Origin: Phragmites australis
Lineage: Eukaryota > Streptophyta > Magnoliopsida > Poales > Poaceae
NCBI RefSeq assembly: GCF_958298935.1
Contig: NC_084923.1
Location: 1,738,501 to 1,802,500, forward strand
Direction: 5' to 3'
Length of the DNA stretch: 64,000 nucleotides
Shown piece after piece: positions 23,227 to 37,939 of this stretch (within the stretch, counting starts at the first letter, position 1; every line of letters begins with the position of its first letter). Both the position numbers and the translations under genes were made by a program. The notes under the pieces were generated by a model, which saw only the letters and a program-made list of their open reading frames with translations, did not search any database and was not told the origin of the DNA.

Positions 23227-24465
23227 CACAATATAACATTTAACATATACATATTCACACCATCACACTCCGTAGTTATCTCTTCTCCTAGCCAGAAAGG
23301 ACTAAGGAGTAAATCCCTTTCGTCAAAATTTTCGGTGCCGATGAGTCGGATGATCTCGACATCTGGCCGCCCCTGACAACAGCCGGTCCTCCAGCACCGG
23401 CAACTTTGTGAAGCGCCAAAAGGGCTTCAACAGTTTATCCAAACGCGACGTGCGTCCTTCACTTTTCTTTTTCCTCAGAACTCAGCCATGGATGAGTCAC
23501 GCGGAGGCGATAAGAAGCTGGCGAATTCTGTGAGGTCGTAAGTGTTCTGCATCTGGTAGGAGGGACGAACGCCTCTCTCTCGCGTTTCGGTTTCGCTCCC
23601 CGTCCCGGCCAGTCGTCACCTCGCGTCAGAACACACGGGAGAATCGGAGAGATGGACATCTGCGGGTGCGGTGGTCGGTGGCGATAGCGATGGCGATGGA
23701 TGGAATGGAACTAAAGAAAAACTAGCTACCTGCTGCGGTTTTTATCAACCGCACCTGCCGGCTCTCGCTGTCACGCAGTGACGCAGATGGTAAGAATGGC
23801 ACGTAGACGTGCGTCGAAAATCAGCATGCCTCCAGATGAACGCCGCCGTCTGAAACTGACTGAAGAGCATACGCACAGAGCAGATACTGTAAACAGACGA
23901 GAGCACTACAAAAACTTCAAGATTCTTGGACACGTCGTTGCCTCGATCATTGGCCCATCAAACAACTGTAGAGGATTAGAGGTTGGCCAATAAAAGCTCT
24001 CTTTTTCTTCGCCGGAAATCAGTGTCAGAGTTCGGATGATTGTACTGACTAGTACCAGTGACTAATAGCTACAAAAACAGCCACTGTTTCTGCTATTAGT
24101 CTTGTGTAGCTACCAGCTCCCGCCTTTCAGATTGCCATCATTGCACTCAAGGTAGTATTTGTGATGCAAAGATGTCCGTCAGAGCTGCGTCGGATTTGAT
24201 GCGACATACACAACATATCTCGGAAAATAAGGGCGCAAGAGCAGCTTAGAAATTCTACTACAGAAAAGTTTTGTTCCCTTAGGGATTGGGAAACATTTCT
24301 GCGTTCCAACAAGACAGAAGACACAATGGTCAATATAGACGCATTGGCTATCTTGAAGTTTTCTTTTGCATTTGTCTTAGGGCTTGGTTATGGTTGCTGC
24401 GTTGTGAAACCCAGTTAGTAACGAAAAAATAAATAAAACCAAGACAGGTTTAAATGGATGTTTAG
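23227..24465. other. Intergenic, no recognised gene
   Basis: Short frames only. No conserved domain or repeat end was recognised. Confidence 0.4.
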
Positions 24466-24466
24466 A

Positions 24467-24745
24467 GTCTGTTTGACAGGGTGTAGCTTTAAAGCTTCTG
24501 TTTAGCTGAGTAAGCGGTTGTGGTTGTTAATTTTTTATGGTTAGTTTTTATAATAAAATTTTAGTTTCTCAACACACTTAAAAGCCAGAAAGAATATGTT
24601 TCTCAGCTTTTAGTTTATTTCAGCTATATTTATTTTCTCAATTAGCCAAAAGTCACCAGAACCTGAGACTAGAAGCCAGCCGTTTTGATAGCTTATGCCT
24701 TTTTTTTTAGTGAAAAGCTGAAAAAAAACCTATCCAAACGGGGGT
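24467..24745. mobile_element. Probable fold-back MITE
   Basis: The left end GTCTGTTTGACAGGGTGTAG with AGCTTCTGTTTAGCTGA faces a right end AAGCTGAAAAAAAACC and TATCCAAACGGGGG. The interior has matching AAGCC/GGCTT and AGCTTTTAGT blocks. The target duplication was not identified, so the boundaries are approximate. Confidence 0.45.
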
Positions 24746-25149
24746 TAATCAACTGGTAGTTTAAATAGTTTGTTATAGCAATTTGCTTGCTGAAATTTTT
24801 ACATCACTGTTTTCTCATTCTTCACAGGTCTGTTTTGAACCGACGAGCATCAGGATGGATAGCAACACGTCTCTTGCACGTTTACCACCGTCTTTCATTT
24901 ATATGTTGTGATGTATATTCGACAAATATTAGCTGTTGTTGTATGGCTATATCCTCATGGTGTGGATATCGTCATGGTATAGATGTAGATTAGAGATATG
25001 TTACTCTTACTACGATGCTTATGACTGTTAGCTTGATGTTGAGATACCTATTAAACCTTAAATTATATAAAAGGTGTTGTTAAAATTTTCTTATTCGTTG
25101 GACTTATAGGTAAATTGATAGCACTCCGGACTTGCCACGGTCCGGGTGT

Positions 25150-25408
25150 TACACTTGCCTTAAACCCCATGCTTTAGCCATGTCCTCAAACAAATCACGA
25201 ACGCTAAAACGGCGATTCGAGTAGAACCGCGCAAAAGCAATCCAAGGCGACTGTACCTCCTTTTCAGCCTCCTCAAAGTCTACCTCAATCACCTCTTCCT
25301 CTCCATCAAATTCCAGATTGGCATCTCTGTCCTGAGCTGACTAGCTGAGTCGATCTGTTCTTCCGCATCCTCCGCCGCTAAGACAATCAACCTATTTTCT
25401 TCTTCCAT
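25150..25408 (-). pseudogene. LINE ORF1-like N-terminal fragment
   Basis: The minus strand starts with a possible ATG at 25408 (MEEENRLIVLAAEDAEEQ). After a one-frame change it reads EEEVIEVDFEEAEKE and then SPWIAFARFYSNRRFSVRDLF and EDMAKAWGL. The block W-x-A-x-A-R-(F/Y)-Y-S followed by an F-(x)n-AWGL ending is the usual opening of grass DUF4283/zinc-knuckle proteins of LINE origin. It stops abruptly at about 25150, where unrelated sequence beginning with GTGTTACACT (complement AGTGTAACAC) takes over, so only the N-terminus remains. Confidence 0.65.
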
Positions 25409-25614
25409 CACTCCAAAACAGAGTAGTCCCCTGCGACCAGAGCTCGAGCACAAGATGGTCTGGCCCAGGAACGGCAGCGAGGCATATACTTTGCTCCTCC
25501 AAGCCAGGATTTCAATCGGCGGGGAAAGAGTTCTAGCTTGAGAAAAAAGATCGCCTCTCTCTCCCTACTGTTCACCTGAACCCTCGAGAAGGCCCCTTCA
25601 GAATTCAGATTTCA

Positions 25615-25640
25615 GAGAGAGAGAGAGAGAGGAGAGAAAT
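25615..25640. repeat. Short (GA)n tract
   Basis: About nine GA dinucleotides, upstream on the minus strand of the LINE ORF1-like fragment. Confidence 0.8.
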
Positions 25641-26183
25641 CAAGTAGATATCGCGGCGACGGGGGACACGTATTTCGTAGAAACGCATTGCGTCTTTGTG
25701 TCAGCAGGATGCATGCATCCCTAAGTTTATGCGTAGAGAGCTCTCTAAAAATAAAATTTCAGGTTCGTCAAGTTGCGCTGCTTGCGCATGGCATTTTTTC
25801 TAAACTAGCAAAATTGCTCCGCAATCGTGCGGATAGCTTTCATATATTATCATTCATCTACTGATTCTTCAACATTTTCAACACTAAATAAAACAAAGGC
25901 ACACTCAACCCTGGTGACAACCAAAGAGCATCAGGGATGCCTATTCGACACCCAGTGCAATATTAAGATCATCTCCGGGAGGGCCTCTTCATACATGTGT
26001 ACAATCGCGCTAGTAAAAAAGCGCTCCCTTTTACAAGAGATTCACCGTCAATGTGGCATCCGAAAGAAAACATACAGTACCATTTGGTATCACCTGCGAG
26101 ATGGTCTAGCAATTTGGCACCAGAAGAAAAACACAGCTCACACAGCTATCACCTGGATAAATGGAACAGAGACGTGTCAAGAC

Positions 26184-26187
<4 letters not shown>

Positions 26188-26226
<39 letters not shown>
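26188..26226. repeat. (GA)n / (CT)n microsatellite in the CIPK 3' UTR
   Basis: About 19 GA dinucleotides. On the kinase mRNA (minus strand) this is a CU tract beginning about 20 nt after the stop codon. Confidence 0.92.
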
Positions 26227-26229
<3 letters not shown>

Positions 26230-26245
26230 TACAAATTGGGGAAGC

Positions 26246-30199
<3,954 letters not shown>

Positions 30200-30329
30200 C
30201 GGAGGCGAGTCGATCGACCAGACAGGGAGGGAGAGGCAGGCCGAGGCGCCGCGGCTCGCTGGGTTTGTTGGTTGTTCGACGGGAACGGGAGCGCGTGCGC
30301 GGTGGATTTGCTCTGGCCTCCGCGTGCGG

Positions 30330-30335
30330 TTTATA
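30330..30335 (-). promoter_or_regulatory. TATA box of the CIPK gene
   Basis: The minus strand reads GGCATATAAACC in a very GC-rich setting, about 130 bp before the start codon at 30199. Transcription would then begin near 30300, giving a 5' UTR of about 100 nt. Confidence 0.6.
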
Positions 30336-30339
30336 TGCC

Positions 30340-32434
30340 GCGGCGCGGCGCAGGTGGGTCCGGTCAGGGAAACGCGTGGGATGAGACGGACCGGGGCGGC
30401 GCAGATGCGTGGGGACTGGGGTGGTTTGCCTCGGAGGCTCGGACCAGGAACCAAACTTCACGCGGAAGGAAGTCACGGTAACTTCAACCGCTCTGAGCCG
30501 TTAGATGGTAAACGAATGAAAGATTTAGCGCTATACGAGCAACTAAACCTATGTATCTGTAAGGTTATAGGTGCATGCGGAACCGTACGAATATAAATAT
30601 AAGATTTTATCTTAATCTAAGAGTGAAACTTAGTTTAGCATGCTCCTATATCTACTTATGTAGATGAGTTTATTGTCAATATTACAAAATTATTTTCGTA
30701 CGAGCAATTAATCACTATCTTAACTCTTGCATTCGCCCATATAACTCAAATTTGATCAAACAAATAGAAACTAAGCTCAGATTGTACAAACAGATACAAC
30801 TAAATAAATAATCTTTTTATAATAAATATAATTTTACTTAATTTGCTTCTCTTAAATCTGCATATACAATTCGTATGGGTGAAATAAACCAAACACACTT
30901 TGGTGCTTATCTTCAGTCGGCGGCGAGGCAGATCGGACGGCCAGTTGCAACGGCAAAACGGAATGCGACCGTCAGATGGGAGATGTGCGGTGTTCTGCTC
31001 GTCCTTTGGAAGTACTACTCCACGAACACCCGCAAAACAGGATTAGTGGAGAGTCTCGCCGTTCGCTACCGTTGCAAGAGCGACGGGCCATAACTGAATC
31101 GTGCCGTGCGCGCGCGCAACTTCCAGGAAGGCGCGCCGTACGGGACCGTACACCAATCATGCGCCTCCTTGAGAAGGACGCGCTTTGCATATGCGGCTCC
31201 ATCCCGTATCTCCGGCGCTGCACCGCGCCAAAAACCTCGTCAAATCTTGCTGCTACATAACATACATATGCCTCGCATGGGTCCCGTTTAGTACACCGTT
31301 CACCACAAAAACATAATAAAAACTGCAAGTACAGTAGAACATTTCTGAATATTGTAACCAGTCATGTGGTAAATGATTTACCCGAGTCTGGTTGTAATGG
31401 AATATGTTTTCTACTTAAAAAAGAATGACTCGTACATGACCTTGGAGTCTTGCCCGTGTCCAGGTGTCGCTGGTTTGGGGTCCACGACTCCACGAGAGCG
31501 AGTGGCTTGCCTGCCTGCCTGCCTCCACTAGCCACTGCTTGCCTCCACTAGCCACCACCTGCCTTTTATCTCTGATCAATCATGCAGGCTGGTCGCATTC
31601 CAATCCAACGTCTGCGCTGCTACAACTCTACAAGCAACCAGGAAGTAGAATAGCAGGGTGACCACATGATCGATCGCCGCATGGGCCACACATTATCCCG
31701 CATGCATCGTCACGCCTCACGCGGGGCGGCCATGGACTCGGAAGTCAGCATCTCCATTCGTGCGACGCCCCGCTCGGTGGTGGTTGGTTGCAGACCACAT
31801 ACAATCTCGCGACCGTGTGGGCGCTATCAGATATCAGCAGAGGGTGATGCGCTAGCTGCTTGGGAATCTGAATCGATCGTTAACTACTCGCATAATAGTA
31901 TTGGCTTTGGTAAGGTTAATTTGGACTCTCTGGAGAGGAGGTGCAAACATGGTGACGGGGACATGGAGTCATGGAGTGAGAGCTCCTTGTATGCATGTTC
32001 TCTTCCAAGATTCGGTTCCACGCAGATACTTTGCTGCGCTCGGCCCTCGGCGCGGGCGACCACGCCACGCTCACCGCCGTCCTCCTCCCTCTGTTCTCAT
32101 CACCGTCGCGGAGGGCAACGGCGGGCGGCCAGGGCGAGCAGCAACATGAGTGGCGCGTCCAGTGAGGAGCGACGGCGGCCGCTCGAGACGGAGGACCTGC
32201 GACTATGGAGGATGAAGAGCAATGGCGAGGGGAAATAAGATGAGATAATTGGGGCAACTTTGTCGTTTCCTCATGCTGGTTTTCTTTATTTTCTTTTTTT
32301 ATGAAGAAAATGGTGACGTGGCCACTACATGTTGAAATCACTGCCAAATCAGCGTCACCTCAGATCAAACGACTCGGAGAGACATTTTATCTGGTATTGA
32401 TAATTTGGGGAGGTTCAATAAATAGTATTAGACC
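30340..32434. other. Intergenic, no supported gene
   Basis: The CIPK promoter probably occupies the first several hundred bases. A 190-residue plus-strand frame (31666-32238) has no recognisable domain, and its Arg/Ser-rich second half overlaps other frames, so it is not called. The stretch 31498-31565 contains repeated TTGCCTCCACTAGCCAC units. The rest is featureless. Confidence 0.4.
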
Positions 32435-33415
32435 TTTTTTTTTTAGGGTAGAAAGACCTCAACTTTTCATAAAGCCAAAACAAAGAGTCCAGGTAAGAAA
32501 GCTAAACCAACAAATAAAAGGAAAAGCTGGGAATGGCAGCTCTCCAGGACAAGTCAGACTAAAATAGAAGGAAGTAGATCATAAAAGAACGACACACCAA
32601 CATCGCCGCAACAAAACAAAGGACAACAAGACGTCAAACCTCAAAGACATCAGTGCACAAGTCGCCAGTAGGAGTAAAGCCCCGGATCCATTCCTTGAGC
32701 TTCAAAGCGGCGTTATCCACCTTGAGTCTGTTGTCTATTTTGAGAATAATACTTCAAATCTGCATAAAGGACATATCAATATGTAAGACTTCGAGGGGCT
32801 TACTTGGAAACTTCTTCTCGATCGTCATATTGTTCCTAGAGCGCCAAATGGCCCAAACCAACGCTGCAAAAAGAAATAGAGCGAGTTTTTGAGAAAGATG
32901 GTTAATCCTCGGGAGCCAACTCGTCCATAAGTCAACTACTGAACGCGGGAAGCTACTCCACTCAAAGGTCTCACGCACAGAGCTCCATATGCACTGGGCG
33001 ATCACACAACTGAAGAAAATGTGATCTATAGTCTTAGGTTTGCCACACAGGTAACATCTATCACTCCCCTTCCAACCTCTATTCTTAAGAGAAGTGGCAA
33101 CAGAGAGTTTATTGTGCAGTATTTGCCACAGGAAGACTTTAATTCTAAGTGGGAGATTATATCTCCAGATGTTCTGAGCCCCCTGCTCGACACACCCTCA
33201 AAGTTAAGGAACCTATAAAGGAATTTGGTAGTAAATCTGCTTGATTTATGCAAAGCTCAGGATACCTCATCATCCTCATCATTAAGTTAAACAATTTGTA
33301 GTCTGAAAGATAGATCAATCCATTAAGAGATATCTTTTTCAGCAAGACAAAAAAACTGAATGTCTCACTCCCCATTATCCCAGCAGTTAGCCACCAGAAC
33401 AGACTTTCGTAATAG
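32435..33415 (-). mobile_element. 5'-truncated L1-type LINE with poly(A) tail
   Basis: On the minus strand, about 33395-33160 reads a reverse transcriptase C-terminal region (YYESLFWWLTAG, then VLLKKISLNGLIYLSD). A zinc-binding RT-associated (zf-RVT) segment follows at about 33145-32990 with FLWQILHNKLSVATSLKNRG and CYLCGKPKTIDHIFFSC. After it comes ALVWAIWRSRNNM at about 32870. A non-coding tail then ends in a run of ten A (T on the plus strand) at 32444-32435. The domain order and the poly(A) end are those of plant L1 LINEs. Several frame breaks show it is inactive, and the 5' part including the RT catalytic core is missing. Confidence 0.85.
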
Positions 33416-34102
33416 TCGAGGAATGTAAAACAGACTTTTTCGTTAAAGGATCAGTGAGTCGGCCCGAAACTGAGAAACTGACCATGTTGAGTTCGACCCA
33501 GGAGGCAGTCGGGCCTCTTACAAGAGCCCCAGGTTCTGTATTTGGTCTGAAATATAGACTGGAAGCAGTCGTGGCCCATTCGTGCATAGGTCCCCTGGCA
33601 CGCCTGTGGCATGTCCCTGCTTTGTATCAGCAGCATTCCCTGATTCATGATCAAAGCGGACTGTACACTGAGATGGCCGATTACTCAGCCTTGGTCAATT
33701 TCACACCCAAGAAGATCAGTTCCAACTGGCAAGCAGCAAGACGGATTTAGGAGCAAGTTGCGACCGGAACGTGCGCACCATTATATTCGTCGGCGAGTCC
33801 CCCGCGGTCAACCTCCATGCCCATGGAAAGGGAAAGCAAGGTGAGCTAGCCAGGTCGCTTTCCGAGTTGCGGCTGCCCCCGAGTGGCGCCGGCCCTGGGA
33901 CGCGCGCGCCCGTGACTCTGACTAACCGCCTGCCACCGCCGTCCGTTCGTAACTCGAAACCGGAACGATTTCCATTTGGAGTAAACCAGACATCGGAACT
34001 CGCAGACCTTGCCGCTTCGATCGATATAGTGCGGTGTCATCATCCCGAGAAAGGGTACAGAACAAACATGGAAATTGGAATGCTATGGTGCCAAGCCATG
34101 TA
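33416..34102. other. No recognised gene
   Basis: Short overlapping frames only. It could include further decayed LINE sequence on the minus strand, but no motif confirms it. Confidence 0.35.
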
Positions 34103-34117
34103 AAACTAGAGACTCAC

Positions 34118-34354
34118 CAGTCCGAGCGGTAGCTCGGTTGACAAGGACTCTTGTTTAGTGCGGATACTAGTGGGGGGTTTTTCAGAGATTGTAGGCTCCG
34201 AGATTAGCTCGGATTAAGTTAGGTACACACGTATAAGTGTTTAGTGGGACCGTGTGTTTTTTCGTTGAAGCTCTCGTAGCTCTCAATCTCTCCCGCGTAT
34301 GTTTGGATGTGTACCCATGTGGTGTGGTGTGTGTGTTCATATTATACCTTAAAA
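34118..34354 (+). mobile_element. tRNA-like SINE with target-site duplication
   Basis: The body begins CAGTCCGAGCGGTAGCTCGG followed by TTGACAAGGACTC, which resembles a tRNA D-arm/A-box (GTAGCTCGGTTGAC-like). It ends in TTATACCTT plus a run of A. It is flanked by AAACTAGAGACTCAC (34103-34117) and AAACTAGACTCAC (about 34355-34367), the same site apart from a 2-nt indel. Length, A-tail and flanking repeats fit a plant SINE. A clean B-box was not found, so the tRNA origin is an inference. Confidence 0.65.
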
Positions 34355-34369
34355 AAACTAGACTCACTA

Positions 34370-36600
34370 GAGAGGTGATGCATTTATGTTGTAGTTGAAG
34401 AAAGCATGATATCGCGGCTGCAAACATATGCCCATCTCTAACGGTTTTCTTTCGTAAGTATCGTTCCCTTCGTAAAAGAATTCTTGTTTCTTTCAGCGAT
34501 ACAACAGTTTTCTTTCACGAAAGAATTCTCTCTCTTATTCCCTTCACTTTGATATTCTATCTCATTTTCCTTCATGAATCATTTCGAATAGAAGTTGTTG
34601 AAGATAAGAAAAAAATAAATAGTATGAGAACAGATAGGGGAATTAGGAATAGAACGAAATAAAGGGAATATAGTAGGAGATGGTCGAGAAGTGGGTTACT
34701 GTTGATGTATAGAACAGGGGGTATTTTGTTCTGAGGGCCTGCAACGGCCAATACCAGTTGGCAGAAGATTCTTTTTCGGACTAGGGTCTCACCACGCAAC
34801 CAGTCTGTATTTTCGCAGTCAGGATCCTTACCACATAAACGCTGGTTACAGTACATGTACATACCAAATTAGTCTCTTCTCATTAAATATATTCCACTTA
34901 ATTATTTTCCTTCTCTAGTCTCTCCTCCTCAGCGAACAAGTCGTGGCCGGTACAGTGGTGGCATGCCCTGTCTAGTAGCATTAAACATTACGTGATGTGC
35001 TCACAGGCGTATTAGATTGCTTCATAGTCACGCGTGCGAGACCGATGATGGGCCGAGATGCGCCGGCTGACCAGGGTGACGTAGACGTGGAGATGTCTAG
35101 CTGGTGGGACGGGCCCAGTTGCTTTATCAAAAAAAGGGCATGTGTGTCGCCCATGCACCATCTTACTAATCTCTCATCTTCTTTCATTTGTCCACTCTCC
35201 TTCACCTATCTATGACTTCATAGAATGGCTTGATATGGAGCAAAATGAGCACCAGAAGCGGTGGGTCGACATAAGCATACGGTGAAGGAGAGAAACGTAC
35301 GAACGTCGAGAGTACAAGCAACAACAGGAGGAACTACGATTAAAACATCATGAGGAGCAGCTCACACGGAAGACAACAAAGTAGCGCGCTATGACTGAAG
35401 CACGCAAATTAAAGAGGGAAAGAGCTCGTCGCGCTAGCGCGCATGGCCCCGAAGCTTTACGAAATAGCAAATATCCTAAGTGCACTCAGTAAAGAGTATC
35501 TATTATAACTCAATGTTTGTTTATTCCCTAAGGCATGTTATGATTAGCAGCGAAACACTATTAGGTTAGTCTTTAGGCGTACCGTATATACCAATATCTG
35601 TTGTCATCATCTCTTTATGGTTTGGATTCTTTCGTGCACTGACGATAACCCTCATGTCCCATGTAATATTTGTCAGCGTATGTAACATCCGTGATGGGTT
35701 CTATATTAATAGTGCTTCACAACTACAATTGTTAAAAAAAATTTATATCCTCTCAACATTACTTCATTAAAAAAATTACTCATACAATTTTATATCAAAT
35801 AAATAAACAAATATGGACAAATTTACATCGAACCAAAATTTTCAAAACAATAACTACCATCGACAACTATTTGCATAACTAACATTTCTTGCCAAATTAA
35901 TATGCACTATTTTTCAAATTTTTGTATAAAAAGTTAATTTAAAAAAATAAAATTATATATTTACACACATCGCTCGTTCAGTGCACGAGTACAACATATC
36001 GCCCGCTGAACGAGCAACAGAAATGTTTTGATCTCGCTCGCTGAACGGATAAGATTTTTCTTTTTTTTTATTTAATTTACTGACCGTCGAGACTCACAAG
36101 ATCTTGCTCGTTCAACGAGCGACGGTAGATGGGATCTGCAATTTTTTTAAACGGCCGTATATATAAAAAAATCATGCCGTGCCGCTTTGGCGCCAACGCC
36201 TAAGGCCTGCATGATTGAAGGCGACGACTGTTGCCTAGCTAAGAGTTGTGATGGAGCCAAGAATGACGGAGACAAGTAGCCATCAATCATCATGCTAAAT
36301 GCTCACTCCTACTGGTAAAGAATAAAGGGGACTATCATGGTCTGGCTGCTGAACGAACCTCTCGCCGTCCGTCCACTTGCCTCGGCTATCATGGCGAAGA
36401 CGTCCATTCCAAGGGTCACGCGCTCACACTAGATGCAATCAGCGTGCCGGAACACCTCCCTTCTCGTGACATTTGGGATACATGATTGTTCACATTTTTC
36501 TGATTCTATCAAAGCATATAACCACTGTCCGGTAGTCCAAAAAATTCACCCACAAAGAATTTGTTTTAGCCTCCCAAACCCAAATACATTGTATAAGGAG
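34370..36600. other. Intergenic with a degraded coding fragment and inverted GCTCGTTCA motifs
   Basis: The stretch 35210-35490 translates on the plus strand, with stops, to FIEWLDMEQNEHQKRW then RRETYERREYKQQQEELRLK and EARKLKRERARRA, a charged helical piece that looks like dead transposon or retroelement coding sequence of unknown family. At 35965-36120 the motif GCTCGTTCA and its complement TGAACGAGC recur four or five times. No intact gene was found. Confidence 0.4.
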
Positions 36601-36615
36601 AATTCATGAACGCAG

Positions 36616-36700
36616 GAATTCCGTAGGATTTTTGTATTTAAATGGAAATTCCGCGCGGGAATTCCGTAGGATTTTGTATTTAAATAGAAATCCCGCCTTT
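36616..36700. repeat. Two-copy tandem repeat, about 42 bp
   Basis: GGAATTCCGTAGGATTTTTG, then TATTTAAATGGAAATTCCGC is followed at once by a near copy reading GGGAATTCCGTAGGATTTTG and TATTTAAATAGAAATCCCGC. The unit is also partly palindromic. Confidence 0.8.
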
Positions 36701-36974
36701 CAAACAATGCTTATGTGACAGCCAAACTTATCTGCGCAACATATCAAAGCAACTGTAATCAGTGCGGTAGTGTAGTAGTGCTACCAAACTGTTCTTTAGA
36801 TTCCACTCTCACTCTGCTCACATCCCGGTCATCTGAAATGACCACACGAAATGACCACACGAAGAACATGGGAAATTAAAAAGGAAAAAAATCTAGAAAA
36901 AAATGTACAGCCAACCAGTTCCGCTTAATCTGCATGCACCCCGAGCGCTCTCGCTGCCGCCGCCCGCGCTTCGA

Positions 36975-37337
36975 TCATCTCTCGGGGACCACGGCGGGGG
37001 GCTGGTCAGCGCCGGCGCGGAGGCGCCCCAGCCAGCGGCACGCGCCGGAGGCGAAGAGGGAGAGCCAGCCGATGAGCGGCGTGCCGAGGAGGATGAGGCC
37101 GACGGGCACCATCCAGAGCTGCTCTTGCGCCGGGTGGAACGCCACCGCCCACCACACCAGCACCCCGGCCCCCGCGAGGCCCACACCCGCAACAGCCGCC
37201 GCCGCCGCAACGCACGCCCACGTCGCCCTCGCCTCCCGCTCCGCCCGCTCACCGCCGCCCATCTCCAGGGCGACGTGCCTCCTCCCCCGACCGCCGGGCG
37301 CCTTGGCCTCCGCGCCACGCGCGTCTCGCTGCGCCAT
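36975..37337 (-). CDS. Small two-helix membrane protein of unknown function
   Basis: A single exon of 120 residues on the minus strand. The N-terminal 35 residues are basic and Gly/Arg-rich. Two hydrophobic spans follow: about residues 40-67 (WACVAAAAAVAGVGLAGAGV and LVWWAVAF) and about 74-100 (LWMVPVGLILLGTPLIGWLS), separated by a short loop HPAQEQ. The tail is short and polar. The pattern of two clean helices in a GC-rich frame is hard to explain as chance and suggests a real gene for a tail-type or hairpin membrane protein. A weak TATA-like TATATTC lies at 37432-37426. No family name can be given, and overlapping frames of 141 and 146 residues are taken as shadows because they lack such structure. 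Confidence 0.65.
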   Translation of the reverse strand: MAQRDARGAEAKAPGGRGRRHVALEMGGGERAEREARATWACVAAAAAVAGVGLAGAGVLVWWAVAFHPAQEQLWMVPVGLILLGTPLIGWLSLFASGACRWLGRLRAGADQPPAVVPER

Positions 37338-37611
37338 CGCTAGGCCAGCCGCCTACGTGAACTCGTCTGGCTTCCGTGCGCGCGCGTGCGTTGCGCCTGG
37401 ACGGACGGACGCCAAGCGGCGAAGTGAATATACAGTGGGAGTACGTGGGGGAGGGACCATGTGGGCAGGGTTATCTGGTGGTGGCAAACCCAGGCCGGGC
37501 TTCGCTTCGCTTCGGTTCACGCGACGCGGCACCGGGCTTTTACTCCGGTTTCCACGTCAGGATCGAGTAAAATCTCGTCGCCTATCAAGTCGGAAGGCGA
37601 TAGTCTGACTA

Positions 37612-37936
37612 AGGCTCCGTTGGTTAGCGCTCCGTGAAGTGATTTCTTGTGGGAATTAGCTCCTGCGCTGCCAAACGTTCCGTTTGAGAGCAGATTCCGC
37701 GCGAGAATCACTTCACAATTTGTATTGCGAGATGGGAGCTGAAAAATCTAACTTTCACTCGATTTTCAGTTGATTTTTCTCAATTTCAATATAATATTCT
37801 CTTATGAATCACTTCCACAACTAGTATACCAAACGATTTTATAAATAGAATCACTTCCACCACAGAATCACTTCCATTCTATTTTCACCGCAGAATCATT
37901 CTCACTACAGAATCAGAGCTCTACTAAACGACCCCT
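37612..37936. mobile_element. Probable MITE, about 325 bp
   Basis: The left end GGCTCCGTTGGTTAGCGCTC faces a right end GAGCTCTACTAAACGACCCC, whose complement reads GGGGTCGTTTAGTAGAGCTC. Inside, AGAATCACTTCCAC-type blocks repeat, with AAGTGATTTCTTGTGGGAAT at the left as their complement. Target duplication not resolved. Confidence 0.55.
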
Positions 37937-37939
37937 AAC

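Noticed and set aside
31666..32238. 190-residue plus-strand frame
   Set aside because: No recognisable domain, biased Arg/Ser-rich second half, competing frames on the other strand, and no promoter or splice support.
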